Shown here: positions 31,417 to 44,762 of the stretch, piece by piece
Numbering within the stretch: the stretch's first letter is position 1
Layout: the number at the start of each line of letters is the position of its first letter
Source of the DNA: Physcomitrium patens
Taxonomy: Eukaryota > Streptophyta > Bryopsida > Funariales > Funariaceae
Length of the DNA stretch: 64,000 nucleotides
Assembly: GCF_000002425.4 (NCBI RefSeq)
Contig: NC_037261.1
Coordinates: forward strand, 7,120,701-7,184,700
Direction of reading: 5' to 3'
The notes under the pieces: generated by a model
Told to the model about the DNA's origin: nothing
The model's database searches: none
What the model saw: only the letters and a program-made list of their open reading frames with translations
Program-made: the position numbers and the translations under genes

Positions 31417-31839
31417 TCATATATTGAGGAAATCTATGATACAACAAATTATATTTTCCATATACTCTGATCTTTGTTCTCTTCAAAGATGACTGATAGA
31501 GCCTCTCAACTATCGATAGTGTCCTATATCAGGGCGAGAAGACCACCCAGTTTTTTTATTGTTGTTGAGGCCTTCATAACTTCCTTCAAATAAAACATTT
31601 GGAACACCGTCATGAGTTCTTCTTACTTCTAGTAAAATCACCAAACATTGGAAGTCTCTTCTAAGGTCATGATATCAAACGCATTATATCTCGCCATCTA
31701 TTCAAGGAAGAACAGGTCGTTCTTGAGGATCTTCATCTTGATTACATTGTCTTGAAGGTTGTAACAATCGTAATGTCTCGTCTGGTAGGTCATCAAATAA
31801 AGGTTGTTAAGCCAAATTCGTTGGTTGTTGGTTTTCCAT
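31417..31839 (-). pseudogene. E element ORF3
   Basis: ATG at 31839, stop at 31417; 140 codons with six internal stops and no net frameshift. It has RDFQCLVILLEV, DGVPNVLFEGSY, a WSS segment, GHYR (about 31510-31521) with a stop where X has Trp, and HL-stop-REQ. This is the clearest partner for the X ORF3 and shows a longer N-terminus, MENQQPTN onward, than X. Confidence 0.65.
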
Positions 31840-31956
31840 CTCCTCAATGTCACAACTACAAAGAAGCTACAAACAAGGATTGAAAGTAGAATGTTATCTT
31901 ACCTAGAACTTGTTTCTTTTATATGAAAGGCTTTCATCATGTTTTGATGGATATCA

Positions 31957-34900
31957 TTAATGAAAAGCCTCCACCACCTTTGTTGCATTTGCAAGATTCT
32001 TTACTAGCTCCCATGTGCATTCACTTATATCATATCCGTGCCAATGGATAAGATATTCTAATTTATTTTGGCACTGCCTTGAATCTAAGACTTCTTCCAC
32101 TTTGAATTCTTCATTATTGTCTACTTCTATAGGACGAGGTAGAGCTTGTCTTCTTCTTGGTATGTCCACTGTCTTGTATGGTTCAAGAAGAGATACGTGG
32201 AATATTGGATGAATTTTTATTGTCTTCGATAGGTGTAAATAGTATGCAACTAGATTGATTTGTATAAAAATAAAAAATGGTCTAAGTCTTCGATAGTCCA
32301 ACTTGTTACAAAGATGAGTAGTCTTGATATTGGGACGAATTAACCATACCTTGTCACCCATGTGGAATGGTGGTTGTTCCTTTTGATAGACATCCGCATT
32401 GATCTTTTGTTGTTCTTGAGTTTCTTTTAACTGTGCCTTCATTATTGCATGTAGCTCTGATAAATGAATTACCAAATCTTTTGCAAAAGATCAAAAGTAT
32501 TAAGTCAAAAGTATTAAGTCATGGATAATAACCATAATTGGCAAAAAAAGGTGTTCATTTTGTAGAAGAATGTACCATATTATTGTAAGCAAACTCTACC
32601 AATGGCAAAAGAGTTGTTCAATCATCTTATTGGTAGTTGATGGTATATCGTAAATATTGCTCCAAAATTTGATTAACACACTCCATTTGTCCATCAATTT
32701 GAGGATGGAATGTCGAAGATAGTTTTATATCTACTTTTAGAATCTTGAAAAGAGTCCGCCAAAATCTTGATACAAACTGAGTTCCCCTATCTGATATAAT
32801 ATCCTTGGATAATCCATGATAGGGATAGATATATTCAAAAAAGAGCTTAGGTGTTTCTTCACCTGTGATGGATTTTGTATATGGTACAAAATATGTCATC
32901 TTAGTAAAACGATCTATTATCACAAATATAGAGGATAAGAATCTGAGATTGGAAGATCCATGATGAAATCCATACAAACAGAAGACCATGGTTATTTTCG
33001 AATGAGTAATGGCTGAAGAAGTCTGTAAGGTTGATGATGAGGAGTTTTTGATCTTAAGCAAACATCACAAGATTGTACAAAATATTTGATTGCTTTCCAA
33101 ATTTGGGGCCACCAAATGTCCTTGAATATTAGTTCCAAAGTTTTATTATACCCAAAATGTCCTACTGCTAGAAAGCTATGACGAGCTTAAAGAACACATA
33201 ATCGAACTTCACCTTTTGGAATATATAGGCATTCCACAAAATATAATAGATTATTCTTGAATTCAAATTTAGAAGTATTACGAGACTTTGAAGGATATTC
33301 CTTAATATCACAAATAAGAATATCAAAAGATATACTTGACTGAACTTGCTTAATGAAAGTTGAATCAATAATTAGTATTGATTTCATTGCTCAAAGATGA
33401 AGATACTCTGGCTTCAAGAAAATTATGTGTTGTTGATCAAAAGTAGTATCTCTTTCCTTTAGTACAAGATAAGATCGTCTAAAGAGTGCATCTGACAAAT
33501 CTTATTTTACTAGTCGATAAGTGATCTTGAATTTGAATCTTGACAAAGACATACTCCAATGGGCTTGGCAATGATTCAAAATACGTGTTGACATAAAATA
33601 TTGAAGATTCTTGTGATTCATATATACGGTGACTGGGTTAGAAGCAGCTTCTAAATAATAGCACCATTCTTGAAACAAATCTATAATTACAAGAATTTCT
33701 CTGTTGTGGAACTTATAGTTCATCTTAGTTGCTGAAAATTTTCTGGAATGAAAAGCTATTCGATGAAGTTTATCATCTATTCCCATTTGTGACAATACGA
33801 CACCTAAAGCAAAGTTTGATGCATCTGTTTCCATAAAAAATGGCTTAAAAAAATCAATGCAATATAATATTGGTGCAAAAACAAAGGCTGTCTTCAAAGC
33901 TTCAAATGCTATTTCTGCTTCTTGATTCCATTGAAGTTTGTCTTTACAAGTCAAACATGTAAGTGGAGCTACAACTTGAGAAAAGTCTTTAATGAAGATC
34001 CGATAATAGTTGGCAAATTCCAAAAAGCATTAGACATCTCTTACCATTTTTGGAATCTTTCAATCCATAATAGCTTGAACTTTCTTAAGATCTATCATAA
34101 GTCCATCATTTGAAATGTTGTATCTTAAGAAGTTGACTTCAATAGTGTGAAATATATACTTTTCTATCTTGGCATAAAGTCCTGAATCTCTTAATTTTTG
34201 TAAGACACAACGAACATGAAGTTCATGTTCTTCTATATTCTAAGAATAGATTAAGATATCATTTAGGTAACAGACAACAAAATCATCTAAAAACTCTCAA
34301 AAGACATCATTCATTACTTGTTGGAATGTTGTTGATGCATTTGTAAGTCCAAAAGGTATGACATTATATTCAAAATGTCCATACCTTATTTGAAATGCAG
34401 TCTTCCATTCATCTCCTTCTATGATGCATACCAGATTGTATGCTCCTTGTAGATCTATTTTTGTATCAATCTTAGCTTGATTCAACTGATCAAGGAGTCT
34501 AAATATCAAAGGTAGTGGGTACCTGTTTTTAATGATGATTTTGTTGAGTCTTCAATAATCGACACTCATCTACAATAATCCATCTTTTTTCTTCACAAAC
34601 AAAATTGAAGCTCTCGTTGGAGATTTGGAATAACATATGAAGTTTTTGACCAGATTTTCTTCAATAAACTCCTTGAATTTAGCCAATTCATTTTGTGATA
34701 AATTATAAATTAATCCAAATGGCAGTTGTGCTCCTTCTTGAAGATCAATTGAGTAGTTATAGGAACAATGTTCCAGAAGAGTATCCACATTGTTCTTCTC
34801 AAATACATCTTAAAAAACTTGATATTGGCTTGAAATGCCACTTGAAGACTTTCCACCAGTAGAAACAAGTGTCACATAATTGACACAAGGTGATCCTTCT

Positions 34901-35343
34901 TTTGCAGCATGCAAAAAAGCTCTTGTACCTACAAATATAGGTTTAATTGTATTAGACTTATGACTTTCGACTTGATTAATTATGCTCTTAGTTATACATT
35001 CAAAAAAGTCAAGACTACGAGAAGTCCAATCTATTTTAGAATTATATTTTTTTAGCCATGATAAACCTAAAATGACTGGATTAAAAAGAGATCTAATGAT
35101 ATTAAATATTAAAAAGCTACTATGATCATTAGTTGCTACTTCTATAGGAAGGATTTCATGAATAACATCTCCTGAAGATAACGGACCACTATCTATGTCT
35201 TCTACATGAACAAGTTTAGTTTTCTTCACTAAAAGTATACTATATCTTTTAGCAAATTCTTCATCTAAAAAATATATTGAAGCTCCTGAATCTAACAAGA
35301 CAGAGGTTTTGTGATGTTTAGGTCTTAGAATAACATTTATCAT
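31957..35343 (-). pseudogene. E element pol
   Basis: Right to left on the minus strand: protease LLDSGASIYFLDEEF (about 35300), an intact-looking Asp-Ser-Gly; RT with YSKSPTRASILFVKKKDG (about 34660-34590) and catalytic box YLND; RNase H with METDASNFALGVVLSQ (about 33830-33785); TAA at 33504-33502; integrase with VDRFTKM-like, SDRGTQFVSRFW (about 32790-32750), HPQIDGQME; chromodomain FKVEEVLDSR and YLIHWHGYD (about 32100-32010). Long open stretches remain (up to 173 codons), so it is better preserved than A, B or G, but frameshifts and stops inactivate it. Confidence 0.85.
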
Positions 35344-36420
35344 AAAACATAGAGAGAATTATGAGGAGAGAATAGGACCTTCATTAGGCGTTGTACAAGG
35401 TTCCAGCCGCACAGTCCGTATTGTAGCTGGACAAATTCATTTTCCAACATGCTATCTTCTTTGATTGCCATACTCCTCATTTTATAGTTACGTTGCTTCT
35501 TTGGGCAATGTTGAGCAATGTGCTTAGGTTCTCCATAATATAAGCACAATCCTTCCTAATGACGACAAGTCTTTTCTTGCTCAATAAGAAGTTTGAGACG
35601 TATCACATCTATTTACATATCTTCTACTTCCGAATGTATGTATTAAACAAATGTTGGTATTGCTATTGAATTATAATAATGCTAAGGTCTACTTGTACAA
35701 TTCTTAGATTGAAATTCAAAAAAACAATTGTCGTACTTTACAGCAAAGTCAATTGCTTGGCTCAATGTTTGAGCATTAGGTAAGTTGAGCATTTTTTATC
35801 TCATATTATAATCCGTAGAGAAATTGGCTAACAAGTGTAACATCATTCTACTTGATATCAATTGCAAGTTGTCAAAATTATGAAGCATACAACATTACTA
35901 ATTGATTGTCTAGTTACAAAATATGGATCTTGTTGGTTCCAATACAAATTGCATCATGTTTTCCATACATGGATCAAAACTCTACCAAAAAAGCCTCCAA
36001 ATTATCCAATATTGGATCTCGTCATTCAAAAAAAGATGAAAACTATGATGATGTTGAACTTGAAAGAAGCACACCAATGAATCTAACTTGCGATCTTGGA
36101 GTTGGATAGTTTTGGGATTGAAATTCAATCACAAGTTGTACTTGATTGATAAACCTTCTAAACTTTGATTTGGTGCCATCAAACTTCTCTGGCAAAGTAA
36201 TTCTAGGTTCTCTAAAACTGGAAGGATATTCAACCATAGAAGAAGGAACATGATTTGGTATAAATGTTGAAGCAACTTTAATCATTTCTATGTCTTCACT
36301 TCTTGCCAATCTTGTTGCTCCTTGTAGTGGTAAATTGAATTGATGCCTTGCAAGCATTAACTCCCTCAATTGCTCTTGCATTTGTGCCATTGCACTCTTT
36401 ATTTTAGCAAGTCCTTCCAT
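35340..36420 (-). pseudogene. E element gag
   Basis: ATG at 36420 (MEGLAKIKSAMAQMQEQ), then LPEKFDGTKSKFRRF (about 36190-36145), the capsid region with frameshifts (36080-35700), and a zinc knuckle CLYYGEPKHIAQHC (second Cys changed to Tyr, about 35545-35505). The gag frame overlaps the pol frame by -1 as in X. Confidence 0.78.
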
Positions 36421-36629
36421 GATAATACTTAAAAAAAATATATTTAATATCGCTTAAGATAAATAGAAGAGAAGACTTGAGAATAAAGAAAATACTAAAG
36501 ACAATATCAGTTTAAAAGAGGGTAATTTGCAACTTCTAATAGGCTTATGTCTTATCAAGAGAAAGGAATAATCCACTCTTAATCAAGATTATACAAGGCT
36601 CTGATATTATAAATATACTCTTATCAATC

Positions 36630-37157
36630 TGTTAAGGACAAGAACTTAATAAAAAAAATAAATAAGTGAGACTTCTCTCAAAGAAAGATGACAAAATAGA
36701 AATAACTCAATATGTATATTAAAAAAGAAATTCGAATGGCTATTGCCAAAAGAGAAGAAAACTAGAGACCCTTGAAACAAGACTAGAAGTAAGAAAGGAG
36801 TTGATAAGAGTAAAGAAGGCTTCACTCTTGTTTCTATATATACTATCTAACTAGGAATTATGTGGCAATATTCTATAGGACCTCTAATATGTGTTGACTT
36901 TGTAGGACACATGCCTTAACTTACAAGGTAAGTTTTTCTACATGTGGATGATATAGTTAGCTTGGTCTTCAAGTTAGCAACATGTGTGGCACATGGCCAA
37001 CTTTTTGACCATGTTTCTAATCCAAAAAATTAATTATAGATACCTATAAAGTCAAAGTAGCATCTATGAAGCTTCTAAAAAACTTCTATAGAAGATATTA
37101 TAGAATTAACTTATTTTTATCTACTTCTACTTAATTCTACATATTTATATAGGTAAT
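36630..37157 (-). repeat. E element 5' LTR, truncated at its right end
   Basis: Plus strand opens TGTTAAGGACAAGAAC; the last 20-25 bases found in 29502-30051 (through GTCCGTGACA) are missing. Confidence 0.72.
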
Positions 37158-37510
37158 TGTTGGCTGAGAGTTTGGGCTCCTTGCCAATAACATAATGTCT
37201 TTGCATTGAATGTTGTTTAAGGTTACCACCACACAAGGTCGTTTAGTATAATAATCTGAGAGAAGAAAAGTCTTGCTTGGAATGATATTCAAGTAAGTAT
37301 TCTTCTTTTAGGTTATTTTTGTAATATGACTCTTTCAAATCTAAAAGATTAGTCAAGTGGATTGTAGGTTGATAAACATAAGATAATAAAATCTAAATTT
37401 CATAAGATACTATGTCTGGCTTGTTTATTTGTTTTAGTTTTTAATTTTTAGAGATGATGTTGTGATCGTAGTAGTTTAATGTACCTCTCCACTAGGTCCT
37501 ATAAATCCAT
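37158..37510. other. unassigned stretch, probably T leader
   Basis: No ORF or repeat recognised. Slightly less AT-rich (ttgggctccttgcc, ccaccacacaaggtcg). Position suggests T sequence between the E insertion and the LTR that follows. Confidence 0.35.
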
Positions 37511-39257
37511 TGTCATGTTGTAACACAACTATATGGTGAAAGATGATAATATGGATGTTATTATATAAGAACCAAGTTAAAAGATAAAGTAGAAAAATAT
37601 GGATAAAAGATAGGAAAGTCATAAAACTTTTAATATTACTGCTACTTTTATAAAAAAGTGACTTCTATTTATTTTGTAGGACCATAAATAAAGCAAATCA
37701 AAGTAGATTGGTAAATAAATGATAAAAACATCTTTGAATGGAAGCTAAGAGTGAATTTTAGTAGAAATTATCTAGAGAAATTAGATATTAATACTCAAAG
37801 AGGGCCGGTTGTGAACTAGGGTTGAAATCAGACCTCAAGACATAAAACCAAGCTTTTGTAATAATTTCGAAGTTCTTTGGCAGATCAAAGAGTGGAATTA
37901 GAAAGCAAACTTGATAGAATTTTGATGAATGTCAGATTTGGATGATTTGGATTTGTATTGACTTTGTAAGAGCTTTGTAAAGTTAGGATTTTTTTTGGAT
38001 GACTCCGGATTTGTGAAATAAAGTGGATGATATTTTATGGAAAATTTTGTAAGTTTCGCAATAAATCTATAGATGAAATTTTGAGGATTTAAAGTTTTAT
38101 ATGTATTCAATTTATTCTATGAATTTGAACTAGATCAAAGGGTTGGATCGAAGATTATTGAGGTTTAAGTGAGTTGAAATCTTGAAAAGTAGAGTTTTAG
38201 ATCTAGTGAAGGTTTTTAAGATTTTTTGTAATTTATTGATTGAATTAGAGTAAAAATTATGTATATAAATAGTAGACTAATTTTTCTATGCATATAAAAA
38301 AAATTGAGATCAATTGAATGGTTTGATAAGGGAATATTGGCACTGAAAGTTTAACATTTAGATTGAAGAAGGAGGTTAACCAATATCTATGAAAATATTA
38401 GGATTTATCTTCTTTTTGGTCAGTTTGATCTTCTTAAAAAAAATTGTACTTGTTATCAACTTAATTAAGAAGAAATTTTTAAAATTTGAGTGAAAATTAA
38501 TGATTCATTCATTGGTTATTGAGATTTAAATCTGCTATAGGAATTACTTGGAATTATTTAGAATTTGGTTAGAGTATGTTTAGGATTTGATTAGAATTTG
38601 ATTAAGGTTTTTTTAGGTTTATTTAAGGTTTAGTTAGGATTTGATTAAGATTTGATTAGTAATTGATTAGGTTTTATTTAGGATTTGATTAAGATTTTTT
38701 TAGGATTTGACTAGGATTTGTTTAGAATTTGATAAGGATTTAGTTAAAATTTGTTAGGATTTGACTAGGATTTGGTTAGGTTTTATTTAGGATTTGATTG
38801 GGATTTGGTTAAGATTTATTTAAAATTTGATTAGAATTTGATTAGGATTTATTTAGGATTTGACTAGGATTTGATTAAAAATTATTTAGGATTTGATTAG
38901 GATTTGTTAGGATTTGATTAGGATTTATTTAGGATTTGGTTAGGATTTGACTATGATTTAATTAAAGTTTTTATTTTAATATTTTATTAAGATTTTTAAT
39001 TTAGTATATTTTTGAATTTCTGTGTTATTTCTTTCTGATTTCTTTAAAGGATCTTTAGGAATACTTTGTATTTCTTATATGATTCCTTTGTAATTTTGCT
39101 TGAATTTTATTGATATTTGACTATACTTTCTAATCTTTAATTATAATTTTTTTAAAAATCTATTAGAGTTGTTAAGACTTGTTGTTGTAATTTTCTTTTT
39201 ATCTTCTATAGCCAAGTGTCCGGTGTATTCTTAAGCCAAATGCCACATATCACGACA
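37511..39257 (+). repeat. N/D-family LTR (D-like subtype)
   Basis: Opens TGTCATGTTGTAACACAAC, ends ATATCACGACA. It shares GGGCCGGTTGTGAAC and the GGATTTGATTAGG array with the D LTR. No clear target duplication (flanks CCAT and TTGA) and no internal part attached, so it is a solo LTR or a recombination product. Confidence 0.7.
38520..38960 (+). repeat. GGATTTGATTAGG-like minisatellite
   Basis: Degenerate units of about 10-13 bp (aggatttgattagg, atttaggatttgac) with almost no C on this strand; counterpart of 2050-2460. Confidence 0.75.
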
Positions 39258-39299
39258 TTGAATGAGTACAATCCTTAGAAAATCTATAGTTTATAAGAA

Positions 39300-42000
39300 C
39301 TATTAGACCTCTCTTGCCAAACATTAAGGCTTTGACTCCTAGATTTGATTTAAATATGCCTAAAAATCTCTTTAAAAAGTTTGAAGATCTTTTTTTAGAA
39401 GATCTTGAAGAAAACTCAAAAAAAATATTTTCAAATCTTTTGGTATATAATATAAGTAATTTGAATCAAGAGGATGTTCAATTGCTTCAATTCTAAGTAC
39501 CAATGGATCCAAATAGAGCAGAAAGACAAGAACTACCACCCACATCAATTAAACCCTTGGTTCAACTAAAAAATTTATCTATTTGAGATTTTAAGGAATT
39601 TAATACTATATCTATGTCCCTTAATCTTCCTATCTTTAAAAGTAAAAGAAATGAAGATCCCTCAGGCCACATACAATATTTCATAGAAACACTTACTATG
39701 TATTTGATAATAAATGGTCGTTATTATTTAGTGTGGTTTTCAACCACATTAAAAGAAAGAGCATATGAGTAGTATTGCAACCATTCTTCTAACATCTTTT
39801 TAAATTAAGATATCATCCAACGAGCCTTTTTAGAATAATTTTGATCTAAAATAAGACAAAGCATGGTCCTAACTACTTTATACTATCTTAGACAAGAGAA
39901 GGATGAAGATATTATGTCATACATTTAATATTTTGAATTAGTGGTGACAAGGCTCTTAGAAACTTTGCTCACTAATGACACTTTGAAACATTTCTTTATT
40001 CAAGAATTTATCAAAGAAGAAACCATTAAAGAAATCCTTCATGCATGCCCTAAAGACCTTATAGTGGCCAAACATGCAACAAAGAAAGTAGAACAAATCA
40101 ATAAAGAGCATGAAAGGCTATGGCATAAAGAAGACCACAATATCCCTAACTTCATATCCATCCATGCTAGGAATCATTATGCATCAAGTTTTCAATTGTA
40201 TGATCAACTACCACTTATTTCCACAACCATAAGAGCTTATATTTTTACCATTAAACACTAGACCTCCATTTCTTTCATTGACTTTAACCTATCCTATTGA
40301 AGATAATAGATAAAAAAAATACTTACAAAAAGAGATGAGAGCATCTTAATTAGAATTTCAAATCAAAAACTCTCATCAAATAAAATTGATGATTAAACAA
40401 CTAGCTCGACTAGTTAGAAATTTTAATTCCAATCCTCTCCTACCTTCCATTGAGTTACAAAGACATACAATGGGATTATGATGTACTCAATGTGGAAAAT
40501 TAAGGCATTTGATCCACTTTTGTAATTCTATTCTTCTACAAGACCAACATTTCCAATCATATGTCCCATGACACAAAAATCAAACCTTTCAAGGGCATAA
40601 CTTAGAACAATAAGGCTTTAATACTAAGAACCAAGGTCCTATGAATGAAACAAGAAAATAAGTAGAATTCTACGTATTTTGTAGAAAAAAACATATAGTT
40701 GGTCAGTATTGGATTGAAAACCAAGTAGAATGTAGAAATTGTGGTTGTAACCATTTTACAAAGTTTTGTAGAAAATCAGATAGAGTGGTTTCTTTACAAC
40801 CTCTACCTAAAAATTATCTTCAATAATCATTTGATAATCAAAGAAAAGCAAGACAACCTCCAAAAAATAACAATCTAAGGCCCTCAAATTTATATTATGA
40901 CTATGAGAAAAATTGAGAGAATTGAAATGTATCTAGTGGACTTCAAACTAGTTCTTGACATATTCTATTAAATCTTTACAAAAGTCAAAATCCTTCTAAT
41001 CAACCTAAACATAGTCAAGGATTTCAAGATGTGAGATTTGTGCCTCAATCCATAAGGAAGTTGGAACCTATTTAAAATTTTATCCAATCTAATATCAATT
41101 AATTTCTTTCTCCCAAATTAAATTTAATAACCTTTGAAAAAAATCAATTAAAGAAAAAGAACCTACTTGTAGTACTAGTCCTAGCAATAATGACTAAATA
41201 TAGGACCACATCTTTACTTGTCCATCAAGAAGAGGAGAGTAGTACCTCAAAAAATCTACCTTGCTTCTTGGATTTATGACAAGTCACAAGGTACACAATC
41301 AAGGCAACTCAAACCAACACAACTAAATTTGTGAGATTTGATACCTTGATAGAAGAATTACCTTTTTAAAATCTTAAAATTGAACATGAGCTAAGTATTA
41401 ATTGGAACAAGCATAATTGAGAGGGTCCCAAAATTCTAATGTTTGAAGTTTTCTAACATAACAATGAGGAAGAACCCAATGTATAAGAATATAATTTATA
41501 AGATAATTTTAGCAAATTAAAGGCTAATATTATATTTTCTCAATTATTGGATATTTTTCCAATATTTATGAGGGCATTATAGACCTATATTCTCATGAAA
41601 AATCAAAGAAGGCCTAAGTTTAGGATGATGGCAAAAATAGATGCCTATGCTAAACAAAGTGAAATGAAGGTAATAGAAATTGAAGTTTCTATTATTGATA
41701 AAAAAATTCCTTATAGCATTGTAAATGGTGGTAGTGGTTTGAATATCATGCCCTTCTAATCTAGGAAAAAACTAGGACCAAATATCATTAATCTATCTCC
41801 ATTTGTTATTAAGATAGAAAATCAAAGTCCATCTATTTTAGTAGGCCAAATTAAAAATTATAAAACTTGGATAAGATTAAAAAAATATGCCTTGATATAT
41901 CATGTCATTCAAACACATATGTCAAAGGATTCTTTTTTTTATTGCTTCGTAGGCCATGATTGAGGCATTCAGAAGCCATAGTCAATTAAGAGGGAGACAA
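39300..42000 (+). pseudogene. T element gag and protease
   Basis: Plus-strand gag with GHIQYFIETL, a capsid core (DEDIMSYI, LLTNDTLKHFFIQEF, about 39905-40010), and CTQCGKLRHLIHFC (CX2CX4HX4C, about 40478-40520) plus a second damaged knuckle CRNCGCNHFTKFC (about 40734-40772). A protease follows with NGGSGLNIMP where DGGSG is expected (about 41727-41755). It has many stops. This gag differs from X and N, fits an Athila/Tat-like or related gypsy lineage, and lies on the same strand as the T LTRs. Confidence 0.7.
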
Positions 42001-42499
42001 ACTCCACATTACCTTTGATCCATGGAAGAATAGAACCAAAATCTCTACACGACTTATCCTTGATCATGAAAAAATTAATTCCATTGATTCATTAAAAGAT
42101 ATCCAACAATCCAAAAGATAAGACAAATTCACAAAGGTGGCTAATTTAATTGACTATGATTCAAAGAAAATCAAATACCTAGGTCTCAACCTGTATTATT
42201 GAAAAGATGATTGAGAATTTAAACAATCGCTAAATAATCATTCAGATTCCAATTTTGATTTTTATGAATCAGTTAATTTTTTGGAAGATATGTTGGAGAT
42301 TGCAAAAGTCAAGGAAATCCATGTCTTTAGTATTAATATAGATGAAATACTAAAAGAAGAAATTGAGGTCTTTAAAAGAAATGACAATTTAGTACCACCT
42401 CTTAGATTTCAAAATACTTCATTGAAAATTTTGGTTGGTAATGGAGTTATCTACTATCTCCCTATACTTAGTGATTGATATAGAAATTCTTTAAAATAA

Positions 42500-42822
42500 G
42501 CCTTAATACAAAAATCTGAATAAAAAAATTTAAATGTTTCTCATGAAGAAAAAGAAGCTCAACAAATTGAAGCAATTCAAAGAAAGAGGAAAATTTCTTC
42601 TTGATAAGAAATATAAAAAGTAGATTTTATAACCAAGAATTCTAGTAATGTTATAAGATACCAAAAAAATGGATTTTACTAGCAAATTTGATGTTTTGTG
42701 GTTAGAGCCTTATCATATCAAAGAAGTATTTGAAAATAATTCTTTATAATTAGAAACACTAAATGATAAATTATTTACAACAAAAATATTTGAAAATAGT
42801 TGTAAAGAATATAAAGTGTGAA
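42500..42822 (+). pseudogene. T element integrase C-terminal tail
   Basis: After a block with VPPLRF and YYLPILSD (42400-42478) the frame reads EAQQIEAIQRKRK, FDVLWLEPYHIKEVFENNSL and LETLND, ending CKEYKV-stop at 42822. This resembles the C-terminal end of gypsy pol proteins. Between this and the protease (42000) only about 500 bp remain and no RT, RNase H or integrase core is recognisable. Confidence 0.55.
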
Positions 42823-43016
42823 TAATTCACTTTATAGAAGGAAAAACACTATACTCTTTGTTTACATAAAGGAATAAAGATCTAACTAAATAACTTAGTC
42901 AAACTTAATTGTTATCAAGAAAATAGGAATCTTAATTCATCAAGAAGATAAAAACTATTCTTTATAAGGTTCTTGATTCTACTAGAATATTATTTCTTTT
43001 TTTATAAAAAATAATG

Positions 43017-43051
<35 letters not shown>
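43017..43051 (+). repeat. A35 run
   Basis: Uninterrupted A homopolymer of about 35 bases downstream of the T pol remnant. No target duplication recognised. Confidence 0.9.
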
Positions 43052-43053
<2 letters not shown>

Positions 43054-43786
43054 TTGTTTTATAGGATTTAGAAATGACTTGGAATTGATTAGCATTCTTG
43101 GATTGTTGTGCAGTTGGCCACAAAAGTGGTTATGAAAGAAGTGGCTTAGATTCAAATTTGGTTCACAAAGACAGGTATCTATATGAGCTAGTGTTACAGC
43201 AAGAAAGTAGCCAATGTGTGCAACTTAGAAGATATGTAGGTCTCATATCTACTTAAATTCTTCTCTTTGAATAAGAATTATATAGTACCAACTTTTAGCT
43301 TTTTACATAGAAGAATTTTATTTTATTTTCTTTTTATTATTTCTTTTTTTATTTCATAGATTTATCTTATCTTATTTTATTAAGCAGACTGATTTCTTTA
43401 ATATTTTTATAACTAAAGAGAAATAATACTAAAAGATAGAAGTTTACTAATATTGAACACAATCTTTCATATGAATATTTTTTTGAGGATCTATAACACT
43501 ATTAGTATAGTCTTGATAGAATATTAAATCTAGTATGCCTAACCTTAGATAAGATCTTACTTTTGAAGCAAGAATTTTGGATCATTTGCATCTTTGAGTT
43601 ATCTTAAATGGTTGCCATATGTGAGTCATCAAATTGATTTACTAGTTATTTTAGGATAAAAAGATATATTTAGAGTACTTAGAATCAAAATATATGGTGA
43701 ATAGTATAGAAATATTTAAACAAATAGAAAACTAGAGTGTTGGTTGTAGAATTGGAATCTTAGTAAGTCTTGGAGGCAATTATCTT

Positions 43787-44754
43787 AGTTGGTTTAGTAT
43801 TTTTTTAATTATTATTAAATATTAAGAAATATTTATTAAGGTCAATATTTATATTAGCCTTCTATCTATACATATTATTTATAAGAAAAACCATAAATAT
43901 TAATTAATATTTAGAAGAAACATGAAAAAGAACCTCATGTATTTTTAGTTAGTTATATAGAAAGTAGGATTTATAGTAGATTTTAATTAATTTTATTACT
44001 ATAAAAATCATCAATGTAAGAAATTATAGCCTTCAATTTATATTAGTATTATAGAACCATTACAAGAATTTTTAGAATTTTTTAAAAAATTATTTAGAAC
44101 TTTTTAGGAATTTTTAGAGTAATTTCTAAGATTTTGATAAAAATGAGTTTTACCACTTCGGGAGCCATTATGAAGGAATAGAGCAAGATTTGAAGGCGAA
44201 AAAAAGTACCTAAATAAATGGGTGTTTTTAAATACAATGGTGAAGTCAAAAATGTAAAATTATTGATTTTACTAGTAGAAAATAGAAGGTTCAACAGCTA
44301 GTGTAGTCCTTGTAAAAAAAAATGTGCACAAGTCTCATATGGATTATAGCACCTTGAAGGTAGTTAGGAAGATAAGACTAAGGCCTTGTGAGCACTCTTA
44401 AAAAATTGATATACATTACTTGTGAGTCTTGGTAAGGCTTGAACTCTTGATCTCTTAAGCAAGTTACTCTTGAAGTAAAAATTATTTATTTAATTTTTTA
44501 TTTATTTGCTTATTATTTTTAAATCTCCATAACTTATTTCCAATAACTCGGATTTATATATTTCTTATACCATTGAAAAGATTAAAAAATTTCATTTTTA
44601 AAATTATATATTTTTTTCTTTTATTTTTTACTTTTTATTGAATAAAAATTTAATGAACAGATTGTGACTGATTTTGTAGTATACAATTGTTTGATTGCAC
44701 TTGTTTCACTTTTTTTTGTATTTTTTTTCTTTTATTCTTTTTCTTGCTACTATA
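43787..44754 (+). repeat. T element 3' LTR, with empty X target site
   Basis: Matches 12742-13293 joined to 25029-25423. TTATA at 44344-44348 occurs once, followed by AGCACCTTGAAGG, the unoccupied equivalent of X's insertion site. It breaks off at CTTGCTAC, 80 bases short of the 5' copy. Confidence 0.75.
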
Positions 44755-44762
44755 AATTCTTA

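Larger units (their letters stand above)
29502..37157 (-). mobile_element. element E: decayed chromovirus with a solo LTR inside
   Basis: 3' LTR 29502-30051, PPT complement 30052-30063, ORF3 31417-31839, pol 31957-35343, gag 35340-36420, 5' LTR 36630-37157 (right end missing). The N/D-family LTR at 30090-31409 is inserted between the PPT and ORF3 end. Order and orientation match A. Confidence 0.82.
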
